A stretch of 64,000 nt of DNA from Corallococcus coralloides DSM 2259 (GTDB taxonomy: Bacteria > Myxococcota > Myxococcia > Myxococcales > Myxococcaceae). Under the pieces are notes generated by a model, which made no database searches, was not told the origin of the DNA, and was given only the letters and a program-made list of their open reading frames with translations. The stretch spans positions 2,790,001 through 2,854,000 of the forward strand of contig NC_017030.1 in the NCBI RefSeq assembly GCF_000255295.1, written 5' to 3'. The translations under genes were made by a program, and so were the position numbers. Positions within the stretch are counted from its first letter, which is position 1, and the number at the start of each line of letters is the position of its first letter. This document shows, piece after piece, positions 14,933 to 24,117 of the stretch.

Positions 14933-17323
14933 CTACGGCGCCACGTCCAGTCGCGTCCAATCCGCAGCGACCTGGAGCTCCAGCACACCGTCCTCGAAGT
15001 GGTGTGCCCGAGCTCCCGTCACCTTCCGCACTGACGTCAATCCATACACCCGGATCTTCTCCTCCGTGCGGGCTCGCGTGAGCGTCCCCATCTCACTCCG
15101 CTCCAACCGCAACACCCCTGCGGTCACTCCGCCGCGCAGCTCCGTGAGCCGGGACTCGCCGTAGCCGTCTCCCGCGTCCTCGTAGAGCCGGCCGTGGATC
15201 TCCGGCGCCGCGTGCACGTGCCACTCCAGGTGCTGCCAGTTCGCGTCCGTGGTGTGCATCGCGGGCCGTGTCAGCGCCACCGCGCCTCCCGCGCGCAGCC
15301 ACACCGGCACCGTGTCCAGGGGCCCGTCCGCGATGACGTGCTGGCCTCCTTCGCGCACCTCTCCGGTCCGCTCCAACCCCGGCCACTCCAGCCACGCACC
15401 CGCAGGCAGGTACGCCAGCCGCTTCGTCTGTCCGGGCCGCACCACCGGCGCCACCAGCAGGTCCCTGCCGAACAGGAACTGATCAAACGCACCCGCCGCC
15501 TCCGGGTCCCCGGGCGCCTCCATCAACAGCGGCCTCAGCGGCGCGATCCCCGTCTCCGACGCCTCGTGCATCAGCGTGTACAGCGTAGGCAGCAGCCGAT
15601 ACCGCCGCTCCAGCGCCGCCCGCGCCAGCGTCAGGTAGGGCTCTCCGAACCGCCACGGCTCCTGCGGCGACGTTCCCTTGCCCGCGTGGTTGCGCATCAG
15701 CGGGTAGAACGTGCCCGTCTGCATCCAGCGCACCAGCAGCTCGCCGTTCGCTCGGCCGATGAAGCCCGGGATGTCCACCCCCGTGTGCGCCACCGCCGCC
15801 AGGCCCAATCCCATCAACATGGGCAGCGACGTCTCCAGCTGCGTCCAGTGGCTGGAGTTGTCCCCCGTCCACACTGCGGAGTACCGCTGGATGCCCGCGA
15901 ACCCCGCTCGCGTCAGCAGGAACGGCCGGGCCTCCGGACGCAGCTCGCGCAAGCCTTCGAACGCGCCCTTCGCCATGCCCAGCGCGTAGACGTTGTGCAC
16001 CTCCAGGTGCCGCTTCTCCCCGTGACGCGCGTCATACGGCAGCGTCTTGCCCTCCACCTGGCCAATGCCTTCCGCGCGCTCGCTCGTCAGCGTGAGGATG
16101 CCCACGTCCGGTTGCACCCCGAAGCACGACGGCTCGTTCATATCGTTCCAGAACCCCGCCATGCCCAGCGCCACGAAGTCGCGATGCAGGCCGCCCCACC
16201 AGCGCTGCACCTCCGGCCGCGTCAGGTCCGGGAACACCGCGGGCTTGGGCCACACCTCGCCCACCAGCACGCCGCCCCGGTCGTAGCGCACCAGGTAGTC
16301 GCGCGCCTTCGCGTCCTCATACACGTTCCAGCCCGGCTCCAGCTTCAGGGCCGGGTCGATGATGGGCACCAGCCGCACGCCCTGCGCCGCCGCCTCGCGC
16401 ACCAGGCCCGCGGGATCCGGGTAGCGTGCGCTGTCCCAGGTCCAGACCTTGTACCCATCCATGTAATCGATATCGAGATACACGCAGTCCAGCGGCAGGT
16501 TCCGCTGCCGGTAGCCCTGGATGACGCCCCGGATGTCTTGCGCGTTCTCGTAGCCCCAGCGGCTCTGCTGCGCGCCCAGGCTCCACAGCGGGGGCAGGGG
16601 AGGCCGCCCCGTCAGCGCCGCGTACCTGCGCACCACGTCCGCGGGCATGGGCCCCGCGAAGAGGTAACAGTCCAGCTCCGGCCCCCACGACTCCCACGCC
16701 ACCCGCGACGCGTCCGCGAGCGCCACGTCCACCTCCGAGCGCCAGGACTCGTCCAGGAAGAACCCCCACGCCACGCCGCCGCGCAGGCCCACGAAGAACG
16801 GGATGGACTGGTAGAGCGGATCCGTGTCCGGGTGGTGCGGCACCACGTCCGTGTTCCAGAACGTGAAGTGCATGCCGCGCTTGTCCAGCGGCCCCACCTT
16901 CTCGCCGAACCCCAGGTAGCGCTCCCCCTCCGGCGCCCGCAGCTTCATCCGCGCGCGGTGCCGGCTCATCGGATACGCGGCCTGCACCTCACCGGACACC
17001 TCCACGCAGCGCGCCAGCTCCCGCCCCTGCGCGTCCTGGAAGCGCCACGTCCCCGACTCCACGTCCACCTCCAGGGACACGCCCTCCGCCGTCACCCGTG
17101 CGCGCTCGCCGTCGCGCTCGACCTTCAAGGGGTGGCCTTCTTCGGCGATGACGGACCAGGACCGCTTGCCGGGCAGCTCGGGATGGAGGAATCCGATCTC
17201 CGACGATACCGGCGCGTGCCTCAGCCGCAGCACTCCGGGCAGCGGACACGACACCTCCAGGACGGCGTGCCGGCCGGACAGGCGCAGCCGGTGGGGTTCG
17301 ACGTGGGCGTCAGTGACGTGCAT
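14933..17323 (-). CDS. Alpha-glucosidase, glycoside hydrolase family 31
   Basis: A 796-residue GH31 enzyme that releases alpha-linked glucose (or xylose) from non-reducing ends. The catalytic nucleophile is the Asp of GFWNDMNEPS (about D394), and the general acid/base is the Asp in WTGDNSSHW. N-terminal beta-sandwich, (beta/alpha)8 barrel with LPLDCVYLDIDYMDGY, and C-terminal beta domains are all present. No signal peptide is visible, so it is probably cytoplasmic. The gene is monocistronic and convergent with the toxin-immunity pair. Exact substrate cannot be read from sequence. Confidence 0.93.
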   Translation of the reverse strand: MHVTDAHVEPHRLRLSGRHAVLEVSCPLPGVLRLRHAPVSSEIGFLHPELPGKRSWSVIAEEGHPLKVERDGERARVTAEGVSLEVDVESGTWRFQDAQGRELARCVEVSGEVQAAYPMSRHRARMKLRAPEGERYLGFGEKVGPLDKRGMHFTFWNTDVVPHHPDTDPLYQSIPFFVGLRGGVAWGFFLDESWRSEVDVALADASRVAWESWGPELDCYLFAGPMPADVVRRYAALTGRPPLPPLWSLGAQQSRWGYENAQDIRGVIQGYRQRNLPLDCVYLDIDYMDGYKVWTWDSARYPDPAGLVREAAAQGVRLVPIIDPALKLEPGWNVYEDAKARDYLVRYDRGGVLVGEVWPKPAVFPDLTRPEVQRWWGGLHRDFVALGMAGFWNDMNEPSCFGVQPDVGILTLTSERAEGIGQVEGKTLPYDARHGEKRHLEVHNVYALGMAKGAFEGLRELRPEARPFLLTRAGFAGIQRYSAVWTGDNSSHWTQLETSLPMLMGLGLAAVAHTGVDIPGFIGRANGELLVRWMQTGTFYPLMRNHAGKGTSPQEPWRFGEPYLTLARAALERRYRLLPTLYTLMHEASETGIAPLRPLLMEAPGDPEAAGAFDQFLFGRDLLVAPVVRPGQTKRLAYLPAGAWLEWPGLERTGEVREGGQHVIADGPLDTVPVWLRAGGAVALTRPAMHTTDANWQHLEWHVHAAPEIHGRLYEDAGDGYGESRLTELRGGVTAGVLRLERSEMGTLTRARTEEKIRVYGLTSVRKVTGARAHHFEDGVLELQVAADWTRLDVAP

Positions 17324-17397
17324 GCCTCGGAATCTAGGGAGCGCGCGCGGCCCGCACCCGCCTTTCCTTCCGGGCCCGTGCGATGCTGTCCACTGTC

Positions 17398-17589
17398 ATG
17401 ACGCCGCCCCCTGATCCGCTGCCCTTCCCGGACAGCCTCTGCCACCGCTGCGCCGCGCCGCCCCGCTACGTCCAGACGCGGACCTCCACCTTCATCATGT
17501 GTCCGCTCCTGCCCCAGAAGTACGCGCCCCAGCCCGTGCGCGCGTGCTCGCTGTTCCGTCCCACGGAGCCCGGCGCCACGCCCGCGTAA
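17398..17589 (+). CDS. Small Cys-containing protein of unknown function
   Basis: A 63-residue frame: PLPFPDSLCHRCAAPPRYV, then IMCPLLPQKYAPQPVRAC. It has a CxxC pair and two more Cys, suggesting a zinc-ribbon-like mini-protein; I recall similar short proteins in other myxobacteria but cannot name a family. ATG codons at 17383 and 17398 are both possible; the shorter is given. It is divergent from the GH31 gene. Function unknown. Confidence 0.6.
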   Translation: MTPPPDPLPFPDSLCHRCAAPPRYVQTRTSTFIMCPLLPQKYAPQPVRACSLFRPTEPGATPA

Positions 17590-17683
17590 GCCCCCTTCGG
17601 CTCCGAAGCCGAGCAGGCAGCGGGGCGGCAGCGGCCATTCCCCGCGAGGCATCCGTACCTTTGTCACAAGCAAAGGAGCCTTC

Positions 17684-18187
17684 ATGGCCAGCCGTCGCAA
17701 GACCCACGCCGCCCCCCGGCGCAAGCACGCCGCCGCCACGCCCGCGAAGCGCGCCGCGCGCAAGAGCCACGCGTCCGCCAGCGCCAGCAGCCGCTATACG
17801 AACCCCGCGCTGCGCGAGCGCCTCAAGAAGCGCATCATGAAGAGCGACAAGGGCGGTCGCGCGGGCCAATGGAGCGCGCGCAAGGCCCAGTTCCTCGCCA
17901 CTGAGTACAAGAAGGCCGGCGGTGGCTACCGGGGCTCTCGCGGCACCTCGCAGCGCCACCTGACCTCCTGGACGAAGGAGAAGTGGGGCACCCAGGACGG
18001 CGGCACCCGCGCCCGCCACGGCCGCACCACCGCGCGCTACCTGCCCAAGAAGGCCTGGGCCCACCTGAGCCCGGCGCAGAAGAAGGCCACCGAGCGGCGC
18101 AAGCGCGCGGGCTCCCGAGCCGGCCGCCAGTTCGTCGCCAACACGCCCGCCGCACGCCGGGCGAGGAAGCAGGCCACGAAGCGCTAG
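17684..18187 (+). CDS. Very basic DUF5872-like protein
   Basis: A 167-residue, Lys/Arg-rich protein. Residues 1-45 are a histone-H1-like Ala/Lys/Arg tail; from about residue 50 it has FLATEYKKAGGGYRGS, RHLTSWTKEKWGT, and ARYLPKKAWAHLSPAQ, which match the DUF5872 pattern as I recall it. The protein must be strongly positively charged and could bind nucleic acid; that is inference. AAAGGAG at 17672-17678 gives a clear start. It is monocistronic. Confidence 0.75.
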   Translation: MASRRKTHAAPRRKHAAATPAKRAARKSHASASASSRYTNPALRERLKKRIMKSDKGGRAGQWSARKAQFLATEYKKAGGGYRGSRGTSQRHLTSWTKEKWGTQDGGTRARHGRTTARYLPKKAWAHLSPAQKKATERRKRAGSRAGRQFVANTPAARRARKQATKR

Positions 18188-18321
18188 CCCGCGCTCAGGG
18201 GTCCTCCCTGATTCAGATGCGTGCGACAGGTCCCGCGAAGGACGGCCCGCGCTCGTGGCATAGAGTGCGGACCTCCTGAAGGCGGGAGGCTCACACGCCC
18301 GAAGGAGACGGAGAGGACGTC

Positions 18322-19965
18322 ATGGACTGCGACTGGCTCATCATCGGCTCGGGGTTTGGCGGCAGCGTCAGCGCGTTGCGGCTCGTCGAGAAGGGCTATC
18401 GCGTGGTGATGCTGGAGAAGGGCCGGCGCCTCCGGGGCCAGGACTTCCCCAAGTCCAACTGGAACCTGAAGCGCTGGCTGTGGATGCCGCGGCTCGGGTG
18501 GCGCGGCCTCTTCAAGATGACCTTCTTCCGCCACGTCACCGTGCTGTCCGGCGTCGGCGTGGGCGGCGGCTCGCTCGTCTACGCCAACACGCTGCCCATC
18601 CCACGGGACGACTTCTTCGACGCCACCTCCTGGGGCCACCTGGCGCCGTGGAAGGAGGAGCTCGCGCCGCACTACGCGACCGCGCGCCGCATGCTGGGCG
18701 CCACCGTCAACCCGCTCAACACCTTCCCTGATCAGGTGCTCAAGGAAGTGGGAGAGGACCTGGGCCGCCCCGACTTCCAGCCCACCACCGTGGCCATCTA
18801 CTTCGGCGAGCCCGGCGTCACCGTGAAGGACCCCTACTTCAGCGGCGAGGGCCCGGACCGCACCGGCTGCAACGCGTGCGGCGGCTGCATGCTGGGCTGC
18901 CGCAACAACGCCAAGAACACGCTCGACAAGAACTACCTCTACTTCGCGGAGAAGAAGGGCCTCACCCTCCACGCGGACACGGAGGTGACGTGGGTGCGCC
19001 CCCTGCCCGGTGGCGACGGTTACGAGGTGACGGCGAAGCAGGGCACCGGCTTCTTCAAGAAGACGCGCCGCTTCACCGCGAAGCACGTCATCTTCGCGGG
19101 CGGCGTGCTGGGCACCATGGACCTGCTGCTCAAGCTCAAGGGCGCGCCAGACGGCCTGCCCAAGCTCTCCGAGCGCGTGGGCGATGGCGTGCGCACCAAC
19201 TCCGAGGCGCTCATCGGCGTCATCAGCGGCAAGAAGCAGAAGGACCGCGACCTGTCCCGGGGCATCGCCATCGGGTCCATCCTCCACACCGACGAGCACT
19301 CGCACCTGGAGCCCGTGCGCTACCCGGCGGGCTCCGGCTTCTTCCGCCTGCTCATGGCCCCGCACGTCCCCGGCGCCACCGCGTGGTCGCGCGTGGCCCG
19401 GCTGGTGGGGCTGCTCGCGCGCCGTCCCCTGCGCTTCCTCCAGGCCTTCTTCGTTCCGGACTTCGCGCGCCGCACGATGATCCTCCTGTACATGCGCACC
19501 ATGGAGGGCCACCTGCGCATGCGCCGGGGCCGCGCGCTCACCACCGGCTTCCGCTCCGGCCTCACCACCGGCCTGCAGGCGGGCCCCGCGCCCACCGCGA
19601 ACATGCCGGAGGCCTTCGACCTGGCGAAGCGCGTGTCCGACAAGCTGGATGGCTACCCCATGACCATGGTCAGCGAAACGCTCATGGGCATCCCGACCAC
19701 CGCGCACATCCTGGGCGGCGCGTGCATGGGGGACTCGCCCACGACAGGCGCCATCGACGCGCGCCACCGCTTGTATGGCTATGAGGGCCTGTACGTGGTG
19801 GATGGCGCGGCCATCTCCGCCAACCCGGGCGTCAATCCCTCGCTCACCATCGCCGCGCTCGCCGAGCGTGCCATGACCTTCATCCCCGCCGCCCGGGAGC
19901 TGCCCCGCGGCGACACGGACGCCACGCTCGAAGCGCCCTCGCGCGCCCACGCCGCCGCCTCCTGA
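18322..19965 (+). CDS. GMC-family (cholesterol-oxidase-like) FAD oxidoreductase
   Basis: A 547-residue flavoprotein. The N-terminus has the FAD dinucleotide motif GSGFGGSVSALRL, and the family motif VGGGSLVYANT follows near residue 85. A Cys cluster (GCNACGGCMLGC, about 188-199) is shared with a branch of GMC oxidoreductases. The C-terminus has LYVVDGAAISANPGVNPSLT, the family's active-site/FAD end. Members oxidise sterols, alcohols or similar hydroxyl groups. No signal peptide is seen. It starts after an AGGAGACGGAGAGG leader. Substrate is unknown. Confidence 0.88.
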   Translation: MDCDWLIIGSGFGGSVSALRLVEKGYRVVMLEKGRRLRGQDFPKSNWNLKRWLWMPRLGWRGLFKMTFFRHVTVLSGVGVGGGSLVYANTLPIPRDDFFDATSWGHLAPWKEELAPHYATARRMLGATVNPLNTFPDQVLKEVGEDLGRPDFQPTTVAIYFGEPGVTVKDPYFSGEGPDRTGCNACGGCMLGCRNNAKNTLDKNYLYFAEKKGLTLHADTEVTWVRPLPGGDGYEVTAKQGTGFFKKTRRFTAKHVIFAGGVLGTMDLLLKLKGAPDGLPKLSERVGDGVRTNSEALIGVISGKKQKDRDLSRGIAIGSILHTDEHSHLEPVRYPAGSGFFRLLMAPHVPGATAWSRVARLVGLLARRPLRFLQAFFVPDFARRTMILLYMRTMEGHLRMRRGRALTTGFRSGLTTGLQAGPAPTANMPEAFDLAKRVSDKLDGYPMTMVSETLMGIPTTAHILGGACMGDSPTTGAIDARHRLYGYEGLYVVDGAAISANPGVNPSLTIAALAERAMTFIPAARELPRGDTDATLEAPSRAHAAAS

Positions 19966-20304
19966 CACACGCCCGCAGCGCGTGTACGCGGATGCCCCCT
20001 GTTCCCCCTTGGGACCCGGGGCCGGGCCCTATTGATCAGACGTGAGCGCGGGACTCGTACTCCAGTCCTGAGTTCCGTGTGTTCGGTGGACGCGGGAATG
20101 GCCCGCTTGTCATTGTTGGCTGCGAATGCACGGGATGCCGCCACCCTGGCGACGTCTCACACCGTCGGCGTGGGTGGGAGCCGGCAGTGTTCAAGCACGG
20201 GCACTCCGGGTGCCCCCAGGCAGCATGGTTGGCCTGAAAAGTTCCGTGTAGTTCCTATTTTGCAGGATTAGTCGCTTTCGCCACCAGTCCGGTCGGGTGA
20301 AGAG
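19966..20304. other. 339-bp non-coding region upstream of a kinase gene
   Basis: No convincing gene. It is clearly less GC-rich than its flanks, as expected of promoter DNA for the kinase at 20305. A small hairpin GGGCAC-TCCGG-GTGCCC lies at 20199-20215, with AT-rich sequence (about 20238-20272) between it and the start codon. I could not assign a confident -35/-10 or sigma-54 site. Confidence 0.5.
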
Positions 20305-21753
20305 ATGACTTCGTTCATGTCAGCCTTTTCCATTCATGCCCCGGTGAAGGGCTCTCCTGGCCTGGAGGGCCGGGCGGCGGCGCTGCTGGCGTTGCAGTTG
20401 CGCGAGTCGCGCAAGCGGGTGGACGGCCTGTTCACCTGGCTGATGTTGGGGCAGTGGGCGGCGGCGGTGCTGGTGGCGGTGTTCGTGTCTCCCTATGGAT
20501 GGGAGGGCAAGGTGCGGGCGCTGCACCTGCACGTGCAGACGGCGGTGCTGCTGGGCGCGGCGCTGAGCGTGTTCCCGGTGATGCTCACGCGGCTGCATGC
20601 GGGGGAGACGGCGACGCGCCACGTGGTGGCCATCAGCCAGATGCTCTGGTCCGCGCTGCTCATCCACCTGACGGGGGGCCGCATCGAGACGCACTTCCAC
20701 ATCTTCGGCTCGCTGGCGGTGCTGTCGTTCTACCGCGACCCGAAGGTGCTCTTCACCGCCAGCCTGGCCATCGTCGTGGACCACTGCATGCGGGGCGCGC
20801 TGTGGCCGGAGTCCGTCTACGGCCAGCTGCATCCGGAGTGGTGGCGCTTCCTGGAGCATGCCTTCTGGGTGGCGGCCATCGACGTGGTGCTGGTCGTCGC
20901 CTGCCGGGACGCGCTGCGCGAGCTGCGGGAGCGCGCCGGGCGCCAGGCCCTGGCGGAGGCCACCATCGAGGAGGAGCTGGCGCTGCGCGCGGGCCAGCTG
21001 GACGCCGCCGTGCGCGAGGTGCACGCCGTCCGCGGCCACGTGGAGCAGATGGAGCGGCTGGCGTCGCTGGGGCAGCTCACCGCCAGCGTCAGCCACGAGC
21101 TGCGCAACCCGTTGGCGGCCGCGCGCACCGCGCATGCCTTCGTCCTGCGCCGGATGCGCAAGGGGGAGACCTTCCCCTCGGATCCACGCATCGCGCGCTT
21201 CCTGGACATCATCGACCGGGAGCTGCAGGCGTGCTCGGTCATCATCTCCGACCTGCTGGACTTCGCGAAGGGCCGGCCTCCGCGCCGCATGCCCTGTCCG
21301 CTCAAGCCGCTGGTGGAAGAGGCCATCAGCGTGGTGCCGCGCCGCGAGGGCGTGCGCGTGAACAACCAGGTGCCGGACGGGCTGCCGGTGCCGCACCTGG
21401 ACCGCGAGCAGTTCCGCCAGGTGCTGGTCAACCTCATCCAGAACGCGGTGGAGGCCATTCCGGCGGAGCGCTCCGGGACCGTGTGCGTGCTCGCCGACGC
21501 GCGGGGGGACGGCGGCTGGAGCCTGCGCGTGACGGATGACGGGCCGGGCATCCCCGCGCCGCTCCTGGAGCGCATCTTCGAGCCCATGTTCACCACCAAG
21601 CTGCGCGGCACCGGGCTGGGGCTCGCCATCGTGAAGCGGCTGGTGCAGGGACATGGCGCGCGCATCCAGGCGGAGAGCGACTTCGGCCACGGCTCGCGCT
21701 TCACCGTCCTCTTCCCGGACGCGTGCGCACCGGCGGCCGTGGCGCATTCCTGA
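20305..21753 (+). CDS. Membrane histidine kinase with multi-TM sensor
   Basis: A 482-residue kinase. Residues 40-205 hold about five or six membrane helices with a GRIETHFHIFGSLAVLSFYR motif that sits between helices. A coiled coil (about 210-250) leads to HisKA with the phospho-His in ASVSHELRNPLAA. The ATPase part has NLIQNAVEAIP, DDGPGIP and GTGLGLAIVKR. There is no large periplasmic domain, so it probably senses a membrane or intracellular signal. No partner regulator is adjacent. An internal ATG at 20320 is an alternative start. Confidence 0.88.
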   Translation: MTSFMSAFSIHAPVKGSPGLEGRAAALLALQLRESRKRVDGLFTWLMLGQWAAAVLVAVFVSPYGWEGKVRALHLHVQTAVLLGAALSVFPVMLTRLHAGETATRHVVAISQMLWSALLIHLTGGRIETHFHIFGSLAVLSFYRDPKVLFTASLAIVVDHCMRGALWPESVYGQLHPEWWRFLEHAFWVAAIDVVLVVACRDALRELRERAGRQALAEATIEEELALRAGQLDAAVREVHAVRGHVEQMERLASLGQLTASVSHELRNPLAAARTAHAFVLRRMRKGETFPSDPRIARFLDIIDRELQACSVIISDLLDFAKGRPPRRMPCPLKPLVEEAISVVPRREGVRVNNQVPDGLPVPHLDREQFRQVLVNLIQNAVEAIPAERSGTVCVLADARGDGGWSLRVTDDGPGIPAPLLERIFEPMFTTKLRGTGLGLAIVKRLVQGHGARIQAESDFGHGSRFTVLFPDACAPAAVAHS

Positions 21754-21818
21754 AGAGAGCAGCGGCAGGTGGGTGACTCGTGCGTGGGGTGTGGGCTCAC
21801 GCGATAACGGAGGCAGGC

Positions 21819-22493
21819 ATGCAGGCACAGGCAAAGCCGTACCCGGAGGCGGGTGCGGTGGATGCGGACTGGGCAGTGCGGCGCATGGCGGCGACGGAGC
21901 TGGACACCGCCCGGGGGATGTTCTTCCTGGGGGTGCTGGAGACGGTGCGCACCGGTGCGGGCGAGGAGGCGGTGGCCGCCTGCCGGGCCGTCACCGACGA
22001 GCGCCGCTTCGTGGGCTTCTTCAACTACCCGGTGTCCACCTTCCTCAAGCTGGCGCAGGTGGCGGCGCGGCAGTTGTCACCCCGGTGGGGCGGGTTCGAC
22101 GAGGCGCTGCGGCAGATGGGGATGCAGGCCACGCGCAGCTTCCTGGAGTCCGCGGTGGGGCGCACGTTCCTGCTCCTGGCCGCGGGGGACCCGCGCAAGC
22201 TCGTGACGAACCTGCCGTCCGGCTACCAGATGGCGGTGAGCTACGGGGAGCGCACCGTCGACTGGAAGGGAGAGGGGGACGCGCTGTTCATCATGCGGCG
22301 CGACTTCATGCCGCCGGCGTACCACGAGGGGGTGCTGCGCGAGGTGCTCACCATGGTGGGGGCCCGGAACCCTCGGGTCCAGGGGCGCAAGCTGGGCCTG
22401 CTGGACACCGAGTACCACATCACCTGGGAGGCACCCGTCGTGCTGCCCTCGGAACCTCCCAAGGCGCCATCGCGCTGGCGGATGTTCCAGTAG
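21819..22493 (+). CDS. DUF2378 (TIGR02265) myxobacterial paralogous-family protein
   Basis: A 224-residue protein with the family landmarks: RRFVGFFNYPVSTFLKL, AVGRTFLLLAAGDPRKL, GYQMAVSYGERTVDW and RRDFMPPAYHEGVL. This family occurs as many paralogues in myxobacteria and has no established activity. I chose ATG 21819 because CGGAGG is at about 21808-21813; an upstream in-frame start at 21780 has no such site. It begins 66 bases after the kinase gene and may be cotranscribed with it. Confidence 0.85.
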   Translation: MQAQAKPYPEAGAVDADWAVRRMAATELDTARGMFFLGVLETVRTGAGEEAVAACRAVTDERRFVGFFNYPVSTFLKLAQVAARQLSPRWGGFDEALRQMGMQATRSFLESAVGRTFLLLAAGDPRKLVTNLPSGYQMAVSYGERTVDWKGEGDALFIMRRDFMPPAYHEGVLREVLTMVGARNPRVQGRKLGLLDTEYHITWEAPVVLPSEPPKAPSRWRMFQ

Positions 22494-22612
22494 GGCGCGC
22501 GCGGGGGACCGGGAGTTGGGGCCCGGTCCCCCATGCGTCGCGCACCGGATGGCGCGGGAACTTGCGCCCCCGGTGCGGCGGGGCTCTCCTCCCACCGGGA
22601 GGTCCTCACCGC

Positions 22613-24061
22613 GTGAGCCGCAATGACAGTCAGGAACGGACGGAGCGCTGGCGGCGGCTCCTGTCGGACACCCGCGTCGGTTCGCGCTCCGCGCAGGCGG
22701 AGGAGGCTGGCGCGGACGCCGCGCACCGGCAGCTCGACGAGCGCAATGACTACTCGCGGGACTACGACCGCATCGTCTTCTCCAGCGAGTTCCGCTGCCT
22801 GCACGACAAGACGCAGGTGTTCCCGCTGTCGACGAGCGACTACACGCGCACGCGCCTCACGCACAGCATCGAGGCGTCCTGCGTGGGCCGCTCGCTGGGC
22901 CATCAGGCCGGGCTGGGGTTGAAGGCGCAGGGCGTGGAGCTGGACCCGTCGCACCTGGGCACCATCGTCGCGGCGGCGTGCCTGGCGCATGACATCGGCA
23001 ACCCGCCGTTCGGGCACTCCGGCGAAGCGGCCATCCAGCACTGGGTGGGACAGCGGCTCTCTCCACCGGGGGAGGGGAGGAAGAGCCCGTTCACGACGGA
23101 GGCCGAGTGGCGCGACCTGCGCGACTTCGAGGGCAACGCGCAGGGCTTCCGCATCCTCAACCGGCTCCAGTCGCGCGAGCGCCGGGGCGGGCTGCGCTAC
23201 ACGGCCGCGACGCTGGGGGCCATGAGCAAGTACCCGCGTCCGTCGGTGCTGCCCGGCTCGCGGCAGAAGACGAAGGGCGTCGTGTCGGAGAGGAAGTTCG
23301 GTTACTTCCAGGACGACGTCGACCTGGCGCTGGAGGCGTTCCGCGCCACGGGTCTGCGCGAGCGCGAGCCCGGCGTGTTCAGCCGCCACCCGCTGGCCTT
23401 CCTCGTCGAGGCGGCGGACGACATCTGCTACGCGGTCATCGACCTGGAGGACTCCGCGAAGCTGGGGCTCGTGCCCATGGAGCGCGCGTGTCAGCTGCTG
23501 GAGTCGGTGCTGCCGGAGCCCACGGTCCGCAAGCCGCCCCGGCACCTGGAGACGCGGATGGCGCAGGCGCGGGCGAGGGCCATCGGGAAGCTCATCCCGC
23601 AGTGCGTGGAGGCCTTCGTGGAGCACGCGCACGACCTGGAGGCGGGACGGACGGAGACGCCGCTCACCGAGCTCAAGCCGGACGTGCGCGCGCAGCTGGA
23701 GGAGATCACCGACTTCACCCGCGAGCATGGCTACTGGAGCGAGCGCGTGCTCCAGATTGAAAGCGCCGGCTTCAAGACGCTGGGCGGCCTGCTGGACATG
23801 TTCGCCCTGTCGGTGGTGGCGGAGTCCCCCAACGCGGAGGAGAAGAAGCTGCGGCAGCTCTTGCCCATGGAGTGCTTCCAGCGCCCGGAGTTCGCGGAGG
23901 CGGATGAAGCGGCGCCGCGGCCGCTGCGCAGGGACGAGGCCATCCAGCGGCTCACGCCGTACCAGCGCCTGTTGTGCGTGACCGACTACATCACCGGCCT
24001 GTCGGACAGCCGCGCGGTGGAGCTCTACCAGCGCCTGTCTGGCATCCAGCTGCCCACGTAG
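22613..24061 (+). CDS. dgt: dGTPase-like deoxynucleoside triphosphate triphosphohydrolase
   Basis: A 482-residue HD-domain enzyme that splits dNTPs into nucleoside and triphosphate. Metal-binding residues are visible in TRLTHSIEAS and CLAHDIGNPPFGHSGE, and further family motifs in FEGNAQGFRIL, LGAMSKYPRPS and VEAADDICYAVIDLED. Length is typical of the long Dgt form. The GTG at 22613 has GGGAGG about 10 bases upstream and gives an N-terminus (SRNDSQERTERWRRLL) like that of relatives. The much longer open frame upstream is only a shadow of the DUF2378 gene. Confidence 0.9.
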   Translation: MSRNDSQERTERWRRLLSDTRVGSRSAQAEEAGADAAHRQLDERNDYSRDYDRIVFSSEFRCLHDKTQVFPLSTSDYTRTRLTHSIEASCVGRSLGHQAGLGLKAQGVELDPSHLGTIVAAACLAHDIGNPPFGHSGEAAIQHWVGQRLSPPGEGRKSPFTTEAEWRDLRDFEGNAQGFRILNRLQSRERRGGLRYTAATLGAMSKYPRPSVLPGSRQKTKGVVSERKFGYFQDDVDLALEAFRATGLREREPGVFSRHPLAFLVEAADDICYAVIDLEDSAKLGLVPMERACQLLESVLPEPTVRKPPRHLETRMAQARARAIGKLIPQCVEAFVEHAHDLEAGRTETPLTELKPDVRAQLEEITDFTREHGYWSERVLQIESAGFKTLGGLLDMFALSVVAESPNAEEKKLRQLLPMECFQRPEFAEADEAAPRPLRRDEAIQRLTPYQRLLCVTDYITGLSDSRAVELYQRLSGIQLPT

Positions 24062-24117
24062 GCCCTCGGGCACCGGGAACGTGCGGCGCCGGCCGCCGGG
24101 CGCTACGCTTGTGCCCC

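Noticed and set aside
20032..20271. 79-codon frame before the kinase at 20305
   Set aside because: No ribosome binding site, no recognisable motif, and base composition of non-coding DNA.
21653..22612. N-terminal extension of the dNTPase to 21653
   Set aside because: The upstream residues are an out-of-frame reading of the kinase and DUF2378 genes; GTG 22613 has a good ribosome binding site.
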